Shown here one piece after another: positions 23,001-33,406 of a stretch of 64,000 nt of DNA. The DNA is taken from assembly GCA_038373865.1 (NCBI GenBank), contig JAXGGA010000036.1, forward strand, positions 1 through 64,000, given 5' to 3'. Made by a program: the position numbers and the translations under genes. Origin of the DNA: Uloborus plumipes. Lineage: Eukaryota > Arthropoda > Arachnida > Araneae > Uloboridae. The notes beneath the pieces are model-generated. The model did not search any database, was not told where the DNA came from, and saw only the letters and a program-made list of their open reading frames with translations. The stretch's first letter is position 1. Each line of letters starts with the position of its first letter.

Positions 23001-24742
23001 AGTGCCAATTTTCACATTCGTAATTTTAGCATGGTGCCAACGATATATACTAAGTGCAAAAAATAAAAGTTGTTTTACAAGGAAAAGTTGAAGATCATTG
23101 AAATTTTTTAATAACATCTGCATTCTGTCATAAAATTTAATAGCTACCACCAGTTTTCTAACTGGTTTCTGCCTATTGACAAAAGATTTGAAGGGTCAGG
23201 GGGAAAAAACAACGGTAGTCCACTTTTTGTTGAATTTAAACTGATGCTACCACCTGTTAGAAAAATAAGTGTAATTTCGTTTAGTATATGCAATATTCGT
23301 GAAAAAACACTGTAGTCCATGTATTATTGTCGTTTTAGAACAAGTATACTGGGGAAGTTTATGAGTTCGTAAAGTTTAAATTTCGTTTTTCTCAAAATGA
23401 ATCAAATGTGACTACCGTGGTTTTTCTCCCTGACCCTTCATTTATATTCCTACACTACTAATTTATACTTTTTCCAAGTAATAAGCTAGCATTCTGAAAA
23501 TTTTGTCACCACCAGCATATAAAAACAAATCTAAAGATTTCATTACTACAACTATTTTTTATTAAATAAAATGTATGAGGTACACTTCAATTCTGTTTGA
23601 TTTCATGTTTAGCTACTTGTATATGCACTACTTTTTTCTCTTGTTAGGTTAATTTTCGGAAAAACAACAGCTAAATCAATCAAAACCATTTTCGAGTATT
23701 ACATACCATAACCAGCAAAATATATAGATAGCAAAAAGAAAAGAGTTTTCAATTTTCGATTTAATTACTTCAGGCTTACAGCATTTATAAATACATATAA
23801 CTGATTGTAAAAAAAGCGTCAAAATCATACTCATGTACATTTTCAGTCGAGCAAATCTTAAGAATGAACGTGTAACAAAACTAAATTCATTTTGTGAACA
23901 GAAGAAAATCTGAATAAAGTCGGATAATTGTGCAAAAAAAGCTTCAGTAACTATGAATTGCAGTTTATTATAATCTAAGCAAATACTTCAGTGCCCCCAT
24001 AATATTCAAATTTAGTCAGATTCAGATCCTAATACTTCTCTTGCTTTTTTTTTTTTTTTTTGCTAAAAAGAGCATACTTGTTTTAATTTAAACCTGATTA
24101 AATTAAGTTCAGTGATTATATTTAGTTACTTTCATGTCAAAATAGGTTAATCATTTCTCCTAAATGCCAAGAAAGGCTATTAAAAATAGTGATAGTAGAC
24201 AATAATAAATGCAAAGAATGATAAATGAGGATAAAAATAGCTCTGTACGATTTATTGTAAAAAGAAAAAAAAAAAGTTATAGTTCACCTCACGATTGTTT
24301 GCGAACGAATATACCTTTCAAATCCGATTGAAAACATAAAAAGCTAAAGTTACTGAAGTCAAGCATTTAAGAAACAAGTTTTCTTCGGGAAGTATAGTTA
24401 TTTGTTTGCAGTTTTGCAAACAACGTGCATATAAAACAATTTTGTTTTCGTTATTTACCAATCACCAACAATAGTGAGTTGGACTATAGATACACCACTA
24501 GGTGTTCGTATAGATGTTAAAGACAACGTGTGAGAAATTAGCAAAGCAAACAGTTTGTAGTACAATCTTTTAAGAACTTTAGAATTAAATCAGTACAAGG
24601 CATTGAAGACATACCAATACAAAATCTCTATTAAATGTAAACAAGCTTACCTGTATGATTTTCTCTGTGTTTGTTTCTTTATTCGATTATCTTGTGACCA
24701 TGCTTGATCTTGGTTTGATTTTTTATTCTTTTTTCGTCGCAT
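19767..24742 (-). CDS. Divergent histone H2B variant 2, intron-containing (exons 24742-24651 and 20037-19767)
   Basis: Second H2B paralogue, 120 residues from two exons. Exon 1 gives a Lys/Gln/Asn-rich tail (MRRKKNKKS ... QTQRKSY). Exon 2 gives the fold: VYIYKVLKIL, AMTIMDNFLADMFERLATEAS, DIQSAVRLLLVGELGKHA. The intron (20038-24650, 4613 nt; GTAAGC donor, TTTTCAG acceptor) splits a Ser codon in phase 2, exactly as in variant 1, so the two arose by duplication after intron gain. Unusual points: the HPD motif of the loop is replaced by TSETEIS, LLLPG is LLLVG, and the C-terminal helix reads GKKAVTQY, with Gln at the usual ubiquitin-acceptor Lys. The frame is intact, so selection for function is likely. 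A germline- or sperm-specific role is inference. The chosen ATG is the first in frame after an upstream stop. Confidence 0.82.
20038..22039. other. H2B-2 intron, poly(G)-rich stretch
   Basis: Intronic sequence with G/C runs at about 20844, 20899, 20998 and 21277. No coding or clear element ends seen. Confidence 0.4.
22040..22406. mobile_element. MITE, TCGCACC ends (divergent relative)
   Basis: TCGCACCGTTGTA...AAGTGAC is mirrored by GTCACTTTTCCTACAAGGATGCGA, flanked by TA on both sides. It shares terminal sequence with the MITE at 5862-6265 but not its body. Confidence 0.6.
22787..23045. mobile_element. MITE, TATCGTCGGCACCATGC ends
   Basis: GGCACCATGCTAAAATAACG at the left is mirrored by GTAATTTTAGCATGGTGCC at the right, with AATGTGAAAA further in. 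A short frame within it is the loop of this element. The target duplication is not clear. Confidence 0.65.
23190..23439. mobile_element. 250-bp MITE, GAAGGGTCAGG ends, 4-bp TSD (copy 2)
   Basis: The same element as 16022-16268 in opposite orientation, with 4-bp duplication ATTT (23186-23189 and 23440-23443). Confidence 0.85.
23444..24650. other. H2B-2 intron, nothing further recognised
   Basis: AT-rich intronic sequence with a T run near 24046-24061. Confidence 0.4.
24651..24742 (-). CDS. H2B variant 2, exon 1
   Basis: Codes 30 residues plus two bases; donor TACAG|GTAAGC. Confidence 0.72.
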
Positions 24743-24821
24743 TTGTGCGGCTCTACGGTTGCAACCAAGTTTGAAATCAGCAGCACACACAAGTAGGATT
24801 CTTATGTATCTTTGCTAGAAA

Positions 24822-24833
24822 TGCGCACGCACG
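24822..24833. promoter_or_regulatory. NRF1-like site upstream of H2B-2
   Basis: TGCGCACGCACG about 80 bp upstream of the start codon, at a position similar to the related motif of H2B-1. Confidence 0.2.
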
Positions 24834-25311
24834 AGCAGTCAAAGCGCTAATGTTGAGATTTCAATTGCTCAATGTAGAGCAAGGAACCAAGCAATTCTCC
24901 TTAGCCTGAAAATTTCAGTTTGAAAGTTGTGCGAGGTTGATTTTGCTATTCCGGCAGTCCCCTTCAAAATGAATTTTCGTTTGTGTGTCTACAAATATTT
25001 TTTTTTTCCAACTCAATGTTAAAAAGAAACTAGCTCTGACAATTGCGAAGCATTTGCACTTGACAGAAAGAATGCAAAAACTTGTTTTTTTAAGTAATTT
25101 GTTCGTTTTTTTCTCGATGATAGCGGTGAAAGAATCTTTAAAATGATGCCTAATTTTTTTAAGTTTGATGAAATATCACTAAAATTATGCCGTACACACA
25201 AATAAATAAATAAAATAACTTAAAAAAACTTTTGAAAACTATATACATATTGATAGAAAGTTTGAATAGAATTCTGCTGAAGAAAAAAACCTAATATTAA
25301 AACGACATTTT
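24834..25311. other. Gene-free stretch upstream of H2B-2
   Basis: No supported feature. Confidence 0.4.
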
Positions 25312-25386
25312 CTGCTCTCCCGGATTCGATCTTTTTCCGTTCCTATTATAAGAACGACGCTCTATTCAATCGCACCATTGCGGTTC
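25312..25386 (-). repeat. tRNA-like SINE head
   Basis: The minus strand reads GATTGAATAGAGCGTCGTTC (box A-like) and AGATCGAATCCGGGAG (box B-like). It resembles 14098-14172. Confidence 0.4.
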
Positions 25387-25631
25387 AGTTTAGAATGCTA
25401 TTCTTTGAAGCAACGGTTCCCAAAGTTCATTCCACGCAACCACAAGGTACCGCGGCACTTTTGACTGAGTGCTTCTGCTATACCAGAAATTTCTACCCGC
25501 TCCTACACGTGCGGAACCATACGTATGGTCCGGAGCCTCCGCTCCTCCTGGGCGGTAACATTAAAATTCTACACACAAACACGTCTACACACACTTTGAC
25601 GCACCTACCCACGAAGGCCCGTCATTTAAAG

Positions 25632-27564
25632 CAGTGGTTCCCAATCTTTTTCACGTCGCGACCCCCCTTTTAAACAGCTAAACAATCCGCGACCCCATAC
25701 CCCCCCCCCCTTTATTGTTACAATCATTGAGTTATGACCGTCATGAGACGTAGTTTACACGTCTCTGCCAATCTTCAAAAGAACCAGAAGTTGCATTGAA
25801 AAATCAGCCGCCAAAGGGCAGTTATGGCGTTTTGTTGTTATTAAGATGTATAGGACATGTTCCATTGAAATGCCACAACTTGAGTTGTCGTCCAGTCGTC
25901 GTAGAGTACCGTTCGTAACTAACGATCATAGTTTGAGATGTATCGGTCTTCATATTGACAAATTCAAAAATACTAAAATGTGCCTAGTCAGCCCGGGAAC
26001 AGTTTTTTGCAATTCCTGGAAAACGTAGTTTTTTGAGTTGTGGCACATTTGTAGCAAGGGTGCGATATGTGTGTGTGCGCGTTGACATTGCGGCTATTTC
26101 ACATGATATATGAAAGTGCTTGAGACATTTTATTTGTACTGAATAGGTAACACAATGATTGCAAAAATGGGTATGGGAGTTTTGCAGCCACTCAATTTTC
26201 TTCAAGCGTGTAAATAACTAGACAGAGCCCAGTTCTTGTCTTAGACGGGGGGGGGGGGGGGGGCAAACAAATCAAGAACATTTTATTTTATAAGCGGAGA
26301 CAGAGAATTAACAATATGAATCTATAATCGTAAGTGTATCTTTCGCGAAGATCATTCCTGTCAAATTTTCAAAATTCTAGTCTTAAAATTGCAGTTTAGA
26401 CGTTCTCTAATGGCTGTTATTAGGAGAAAAGGTTCACTGAATTTGAAGGACAGTTCGTGCTCGATGGTTCAAATCCTCGGAATTTTTTCAAAATTTAAGT
26501 TTTAGAAATGAATCTTCAGACGGGTGGGGGGTGCGGGAGGATCAGGACACTTTTAAAGCTTCGATAACGAAGTAACTTATAAAACGCAGCTGTAGATAAC
26601 ATTTGTTCCTGTTTAGGGAAAGGATGGGGTTAGGGTTTCTTCATCGGAAACTTTTGAAATTGATGTAGTGCAAACACTATTATAGGCTATTTTTGGTAAC
26701 ATTTGAAGAAAGGTTTGGTTTCGGAAACTCTCCTCCAAATTATTCCAAATTGAAGTTCAAAAACATTGTTTTAGACTAGTTTTAATGATGTGGGGTAACG
26801 GGCGAAACTCCCCTAGAATGTTTTCAAAATTTAAGCCGAAAAATACGCAATAGTAAGTTACCTTCGCTAAAGGAGAGTAGTATTCAGAGATTTTTCCCTT
26901 GACTTTTTTTTAAATTCTAGTCCTAATAAAAATGCAAGCTTTGATGATCTTTCATTATGCGGAGGAGGACCGCAAGCAATCCCCTGGATTTTTCTTTTCC
27001 GAAATTGAAAACTCATAATCCCAATTGTTAGCTAGTTCAATGAAGTTAATGGGCGGGATTTAATTCGGGACTCTTCCCTGGAAAATCTCAAAATTAACAC
27101 CTAAAAACGTAGTTATAGGCCCTTTTGATAAGTCAGAGTAGGATTTGGGGTGCAGAGACTCTCTCCTAGAAATTAATCGATATTGTTTTAAAAACTAAAT
27201 TTTAGACGAATTTAGGTTGTTAGAGAGAGGTGAAATCGGGAACAATTTCACGGAAATTTGAAGAGCTTGAAGATCTTCAAAAAAAAAAACGAACTTTTTG
27301 ATAATCTTAGAAGACGTTGGGGGAGGGGACAATGACTCTGGTCTGAGGGATAGGAGGGAGGTGATTTTCGAAGTCCCGCTGCCACTCGTTTGGATTCACT
27401 ACTGCGCTCAAGTATTAATTCTACTCAAAACTGCATTAAGAATGTTTTTCTTTTACTTCTATGGTAGTTTTTAAATTTTCAATAACATACTTTTTAAATC
27501 TAGAAATAATGTCACGAGCCCATGAGAACTGCTTCGCGACCCCATTAGGGGTTGGGAACCACTG
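25632..27564. mobile_element. 1.9-kb non-autonomous hAT element (CAGTGGTTCCCAA)
   Basis: Starts CAGTGGTTCCCAATC and ends GGTTGGGAACCACTG, with GCGACCCC motifs just inside both ends. The 8-bp flanks are ATTTAAAG and ACTTAAAG (one mismatch). The interior is non-coding with repeated GGGA(C/A)TCTCTCC-like phrases. A TCGCACC-type MITE is nested at its left end. Confidence 0.8.
25720..26065. mobile_element. MITE, TCGCACC family, left end lost (copy 2)
   Basis: Close copy of 5862-6265 from TTGAGTTATGACCGTC to GTAGCAAGGGTGCGA. The left terminal ~50 bases are absent, so it is truncated. It is nested in the hAT element. Confidence 0.75.
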
Positions 27565-27942
27565 ACTTAAAGGGATCAATTGCCCCCCCCCCCCCCCCCC
27601 CCCGCCGGCTTCGGGAAATCAAAAAATTTGTATGTAAGCGAGTGTAGTTTTTGTAATTTTTTGGAAAAAAATTGTGTTTATGTCTTTTACCGCCCCCCGT
27701 CCCGCCTGGAAAAATTCGAAATGACGGGCCAGCGCACACTCACATTTCGCAATCGCGATTGCGAAAACCGTAATTTGAATTCAAGCTGTCAAAATTAATT
27801 ATTAATTTTTAATCTTTTTTTACAGATAAAATGGAGGATCTGCATTTTTTTTTTTTTTTTGTCAGATAGGCATTAAGAAATTTCTTCTCTGTGTTTGTTT
27901 TCATATTTTTCTTTTCTCTGTAATAAAAGTGTAAGGGCCTGA

Positions 27943-28021
27943 CTCCACATCAGCAGAAAACCGACCGAAACCGAAAATCCGGGTACTTTTCGGTTTCTGC
28001 CGGTTTTCTGCTGATGTGGAG
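27943..28021. repeat. 79-bp hairpin just upstream of the DM exon
   Basis: CTCCACATCAGCAGAAAACC is mirrored by GGTTTTCTGCTGATGTGGAG, with CCGAAACCGAAAA/TTTTCGGTTTC inside and a short loop. A C run follows immediately. Probably a small foldback element. Confidence 0.8.
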
Positions 28022-28106
28022 CCAACCCCCCCCCCCCCCCCCAGAGGGTAAGTATTTCAACTTAATTTTCTCTTATTTTAGACCGCTTTGAATTTCGTTC
28101 CAGTTA

Positions 28107-28312
28107 ATGGACACGCTGGTAAACAGCGAAGAAAGCAGCAGAAGTAGGAGGCAACTCCGGAAACCAAAATGTGCTCGCTGCAAAAACCATGGAGTCGTTT
28201 CTTGCCTGAAAGGACACAAGCGTCTATGCCGCTGGAGGGAATGTCGTTGCCGCAGCTGCCTCTTGGTGGTTGAGCGACAAAGAATTATGGCAGCTCAGGT
28301 AGCCCTACGAAG
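28107..28312 (+). CDS. DMRT gene, DM-domain exon
   Basis: 68 codons plus two bases; donor CGAAG|GTAAGT. Confidence 0.9.
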
Positions 28313-31300
28313 GTAAGTTATCGATGATTGCATAGAAAAAGAAAATCTTCATCGCATGCGGCATTTTAAAGATCAATTTAGAATATTTTTGGCATGCATA
28401 CTCTTGGATATATTAAATCTCTAGTATATTTTTGTAACATAATCAGGAAACCATATAATAGTGTAACAATGAAAAATAAAGAAATAATTGAAGGGCTTGG
28501 GGGATGAAGGGGCTATGTTACATTTTAAAAAATAAACATTCTGGACAATGTTAAGCAATGGATACAAATAAACAAATAAAACTTGGTACACACGTCAAAA
28601 AGTAGATGTCATTAGACCAATTTCATAGACAAAACCAGAAAACAAAAAAGCTGCAACAACTTCAACAATAAAACTTTGAACTTTAATTACTCGCAATTTC
28701 TGTTTTGACACATAACCACTTCCCCTCTCCCAAGCCTTTCAACAAAATTAGTTATTTTGAAAGAGCATTATTTTACCTTCCGGACCCATTATTGAAATAG
28801 TTTTCGCCTAGGAACTCCAATATTTTATTCGGGCCTTGCATGCGGGGAGGAGGGTGGGCTTTTCTGCAGGGTTCCTAATAATGCACTCCCCTCCCCCCTT
28901 TTTATAGTTTGAATATGCAGTTCAAATACACCCTCCGTTTCCCTGGTATTTTATTCTCGGTAGTTAATCATCACAGAGGCTCAAACTTTGAAAGCTGACA
29001 CGTGTTTCTGGTTTCAAGGAACCCTTTTTTCATTGCAAAGGAGCATAAGGTCCTGAATGCGACGCCACCTGATAAAAACAACTGCGTGGTACAAAAGACA
29101 GTTTAAATAATGAAAATTGGATGTTAACAAAACAAAGCAAAACAAGTGGAGAAAAAATATATTACATAATACCATTAAAAAAACTTCAAGCAATAAATTT
29201 GTATAGAAAAAGGAGTTCCTTGAAACCTCGAAACACCTGTCTGAAATCAATTTGCAGATTTGTGCTTCATCTATGTTGTTTACTACTGCTACTTTATAAT
29301 ACAGAAGTAGTTTTTCATTTCGTATGCAAATTGAATTTTACTCACTTATATCCAACAGAGAACGTATGTGATTTGACTGTGCTGAACATTTTTCAAAATA
29401 TGAGGGGACTTCATAACCAACTCCTTTCTTGTGTGTTTTGAAATTTCTTATTATGGAAGGCTTTAAAACACTTATTGCTTTAAAATTTAAAGCAATAAGT
29501 GTTTTTTTAAACCCTAAATAAATTAATCGCTGAAAACACTGATTTAAATTCTTATTCAAGAAGTATTTTAAATGTAAAATATTTTTATAGGTATGGCTCA
29601 TCTGGAATGAAAAATGACGTTATGCAAAACAAAGCCCAATATGTGCTGGAACAAAAGAAAAAGTATCAAAGGCAACTGAGACTGTTAAATAGAAGCGTTA
29701 TATTTCGAGAAGCAGCCGGAAGTAAGTCAGTTACAAATGCTTAGCAAATTCATAATATTTTAGAAAAGTATTACCTTTTTATTAAAAATGGGAATTCCAG
29801 TTCTAGATCATTACGGTTCTGGTGCCAGCTACATTAAAAAACGTCACTTATCACTGTTAATAAATCTGCCTTTTTAACTTTATCATGCTAAGTACAGTTA
29901 GTTTCGTTTGTTTTCGGAAAACCAATGTCAATCAATTTCATAAACAATCATTTATTTTATTTTGAATTTTATCGGGAGCATGCAAAATAGAAATAAATAA
30001 AAATAAACACAATATTTTTCTTTTATCTTAATTATTTTTATGCATTTTTTAAGCTCCTTCATCAAATCTCCGTCAACGGTCGTCAGTGTCATTGCACTAA
30101 GCATGGGGCACCCCGCCCATCTCCCCCCCCCCCAAGTTCAATGGCGCAAATTCCCCCCAGAAATTTTCCCAACCCTCTTGTGCTTTTTATTTTTATTTTT
30201 ACCCCTACTTTTTATTTTATTAACTTTTTTTAAATTAAAACTTATTTTTATTTATTATTAATTTTTCTTAAAGCTCGAATTATGCGCAGAATAGAACCGC
30301 TTTTTTTCTTTTCCAGACATTCCAAGCACACACACGCACACAAAAATATAAAAAGAAATAATAATAATAATAAAGTAAAAGAAATAATTTGAATTAAAAA
30401 AAAATAATGAATAATTTTTATTAAAAAATCAGTAAGTAATTTAGATTAAAAGATAAATTAATAAATAATTTAAATAAATAAATAAATTAGATTAACACCC
30501 CCCCCCCTGCGGGCACCCCTGGTATTAAGTAGTCTCAGAACTTTACCTCAGGACAAGGTTTAGATATGTAGAAACGTCCCTTCAAAAATGAAACAAAACT
30601 TAATAACTTAACAAAACAAACAATAAAACTTACAACTTTAACTTACCCTTTCCCCTCTCCTTGTCATATCATGCTAATTTTCATAGACATATTTTAATGA
30701 AAAATTATGTGTGATGTCACACTTCATATTAGTCCTTCCCCTTGTCCCAATTTTATGGACCTTTCTCCCCCTCAAAGCATAACACCATTAATTGAAGACC
30801 CCTTATATCTTCTGTGCATTATGAATATCTTAGCCCGTGTTTAATAATAACAATATCTTACCATAATATAGCTGGCTTTCCTTTCTCAATATCCCACTCT
30901 GCCGACAAGGGCAGCACAATAGGACAATTTAACTACCATTTGAATAACTATAACTATTACTATTAAGATAATACTAAGAACAAATTTTGAAAAAGGTAAA
31001 ATTAAAGCTAGAAGTTGTCAAAATCAAGTCCTGCATTGATCTTTTATTTATTTTTGAAAGTAAAACGAAAGAAATAAAGTAAAAATAATGAAAATTGTCC
31101 CATAGTGCGCCTCTTTCCCTCATACGCCAATATTATTTTTAAAAACATCCCAAATTAACTGGGGAGGGTAATGCCCCCCCCCCCCCAAATGCATACAATA
31201 TATTGTGAATTAATACTATACAAAGTTGGTTTATCAGGAATCCCATGCTAGGAAAAGTCATGGCGCAGACTGCGCCACTGAATTTTTTAGGGGACTGTTT

Positions 31301-33263
31301 TCAGGGGCACTTTTCTCTTTTTGTTAAACTCCCGTTCTGGAGTTTTCTGTGATATTTGCTGCGAGCTCCACTGCAGACTGCACTTGGGGATATGGTCACC
31401 CCTGGGTTTACTAATAAAGTTCAATGTCATGTAACACATTGAGATATAGTAAATAATAATATTTCTTATAGGACTTCTTCCGAGCCTTTTTTCTCGTCTA
31501 ATACTAAGTATTAGAAAGTTCTCTTCAGGACTCACTAGATTGGCATTTGCCCACGGCTTACTTCTGTACCTCAGAACCAGACTAACGTAAGTCCATTTTC
31601 GTCATTTTTCGGTAGAGGGGAAAAACGATTGTCGAATACATCGTTTTTCCCCTCTACTGAAAAATGACGAAAATGGACTTACGTTAGTCTGGTTCTGAGG
31701 TACAGACTTGTCACCAGCAAAGAGGTTTTTTTCCCCCGTTGTTCCAAATTTTTGGCGGCATCTCCGGAAACTGGTGTATGGCCATAAATAAGAAGTGCAT
31801 ATATGTATTGCGCGTGATTGTGTAACATCACTTATGAAGTTTTTATACATCAATATCGGGGAAGGGGGTAGGGGGATTCTTTGAGAAAGCTAAAATTGTA
31901 TCTGTTTTTTCAATAATAAATTACATGCAATACACCGCCAGCTGGTTCATTTCGATCCATAGACTGCAGTTTCGGGCTTATTATGCCCTCAGAAGCATGG
32001 AATACGAAAGTGAATACCAGCGAACGACCGCACCGTTCCCATGTGCGGTCGTTCGCTGGTATTCTAATTTCACATTAGCTACCAGTTTTTTTTTTTTGGC
32101 TCTCTTTGCTTTATAAGAGGATTTTTGCCTCCAACTCGTTCACTTTCGTATTCCATGCTGATGAGGGCATAATAAGTCCGAAACTGTAGTCCATGGATCG
32201 AAATGAACGAGTTGGCTGTGTATTGCATGTTCCTGCCTTAGCCCTTGCTTAGGGGCGGTTACTCACTGCAGTAACTACATGTTTAGTCTGAAAACTTAAT
32301 TACTTAATACTATTGGTAAGTATAAAGAAGAAAAAATTTCAAACAAAATTTAAGAATGTAACATACCACTTTGGGATAACGTCTTTTGGTTTCTGCAAAC
32401 AAATACATAAGCACAAAATCAGCTTATTGCAAACATGTAAGTGAAGGGACGCATAAAAATAAGCTAAAAATATTCCAGCAAGAATTTAATTTAGCCCTCC
32501 CCTTAATATTAACTTAAGAAGCTTGAGAAAATACTTAAAAAATAAATTGAAAATGTTGCAATCCAAGAACATTTTCCAACTCATTACTCGTTTAATTCTA
32601 AGGCATATTTTTGGAACATTTTAGCACATTCAAGACATTTTTACAGCGAAGAGGTGCATTAGAATAAGTCAAAAATAACCGAGCATAAGCTTAATTCAGT
32701 CATTTCCGCAACATCAAGATACATAAGAAAATTCCGGAAAAATAAATTGAACATTTTCGTGATCCACAGGCACATTTTCTCCAATTTATTATTCCTTTGC
32801 TTTTTAGAGATAATTTTTAGGGCATTTCAGCATCTTTATTTTCTTTTATACAGGACAGAACTACGATGGAGTTACATCCCCCTTCATTCTTCCAATTACT
32901 TGTGATCGTTTAAGGAAACGGAAGTGTTTTGCAGACAAAGAACTTGATGCCTTGTTATCACCATCTTATTACTATCAAAGAATATTTCCTTATTCTGCAG
33001 AAGACATTATGCTCCCAAACCTATCAATGTTGCAAATTGATGTGGATAAAAGGCGATCCATTGATCTTTATGAATCAAGAGACATCAATTTCTTCAAGGG
33101 ATCAGGAAGTATATTTAATCACCTTATTCCTAAATTTACAGAAGCAGCAATTGAAAAATCTACTGAAACAAAAGAGGAAAACTTGCCTTATAAAGAACAA
33201 AATACGACTAATAAGCAGAGCTACATATCATTTTCTGTAGAATCTATTATAGGAAAAAAATAA
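28107..33263 (+). CDS. DM-domain transcription factor, DMRT2/dmrt11E type (3 coding exons)
   Basis: Sequence-specific zinc-binding transcription factor. Exons 28107-28312, 29591-29721 and 32854-33263 join to 248 codons with GT/AG junctions. Exon 1 carries a complete DM domain from about residue 18: [46 protein letters not shown]. Exon 3 begins [15 protein letters not shown] sequence and contains [18 protein letters not shown], the motif I associate with the DMRT2 subfamily (vertebrate DRMRKRRAFADKELE). The protein ends [11 protein letters not shown], an eh1-like Groucho-recruiting motif. It is shorter than vertebrate DMRT2. An acceptor-like TTCCAG lies 3 bases before the ATG, so an upstream exon with the true start is possible. 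It is convergent with sideroflexin. Confidence 0.88.
28995..29252. repeat. Foldback element in DMRT intron 1
   Basis: GACACGTGTTTCTGGTTTCA and AAGGAACCCTTTTTT are mirrored by AAAAAGGAGTTCCTTGAAAC and CGAAACACCTGTC. The terminal ACACGTGTTTC recalls the foldback at 16478-16741. Both strands' short frames here are artefacts. Confidence 0.6.
29463..29511. repeat. Short near-perfect palindrome in DMRT intron 1
   Basis: AAAACACTTATTGCTTTAAA is followed by its reverse complement with almost no loop, about 23 bp per arm. Confidence 0.85.
29591..29721 (+). CDS. DMRT gene, middle exon
   Basis: Acceptor TTTATAG|GTATGG, donor GGAA|GTAAGT. Lys/Gln-rich helical stretch ([15 protein letters not shown]) after the DM domain. 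Confidence 0.82.
30102..30521. mobile_element. Decayed hAT-type MITE in DMRT intron 2
   Basis: Shares GGCGCAAATTCCCCCC, the AT-rich A/T arms and GGGCACCCCTG end with 9117-9592. The left terminus is mutated (CATGGGGCACCCC) and the 8-bp flanks match imperfectly (GCACTAAG, GTATTAAG). Confidence 0.65.
30522..31562. other. DMRT intron 2, no clear feature
   Basis: A C run lies near 31173-31186 and GGCGCAGACTGCGCC near 31262. It may hold more hAT debris, but ends could not be fixed. Confidence 0.35.
31563..31706. repeat. 144-bp perfect-type hairpin in DMRT intron 2
   Basis: TCTGTACCTCAGAACCAGAC is mirrored by GTCTGGTTCTGAGGTACAGA, with arms of about 66 bp and a loop near ATTGTCGAATAC. It is a foldback MITE candidate. 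Confidence 0.85.
31923..32230. repeat. 308-bp foldback in DMRT intron 2 (AATACACCGCCAGCT family)
   Basis: The outer arms ACATGCAATACACCGCCAGC and its inverse end at 32230. A second internal palindrome, ATACCAGCGAACGACCGCA/TGCGGTCGTTCGCTGGTAT, sits at its centre. It shares sequence with 12180-13005. Confidence 0.8.
32854..33263 (+). CDS. DMRT gene, last exon
   Basis: Acceptor TATACAG|GACAG; the reading frame continues to TAA at 33261. Contains the FADKELD motif and the C-terminal FSVESIIG. Confidence 0.88.
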
Positions 33264-33400
33264 ACCCAAATGCATATAAATTTGTTGTGATAGAGAAACT
33301 TTTATGCCTTTGTAATGCATTAAGTTTTATTGTACATTGTAAAAATATAAGGATTTTGCAACCAATTGTATGAAAAAATGGATGCTTTCATTATAAAAAA

Positions 33401-33406
33401 AATAAA
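33401..33406 (+). terminator. Poly(A) signal of DMRT gene
   Basis: AATAAA about 138 nt after the stop. Confidence 0.55.

Larger units (their letters stand above)
25613..27731. mobile_element. hAT-type MITE (GGCCCGTCATTT ends) split by another hAT
   Basis: GGCCCGTCATTT on the left and GAAATGACGGGCC on the right match the ends of the 174-bp element at 6357-6530. The right part also matches its interior, including the poly(C) and TTTTGG(A/C)AAA stretches. The 1.9-kb element at 25632-27564 splits it. The outermost duplication is not clear. Confidence 0.6.

Noticed and set aside
22817..23023. 68-codon plus-strand frame
   Set aside because: It sits between the inverted ends of the MITE at 22787-23045.
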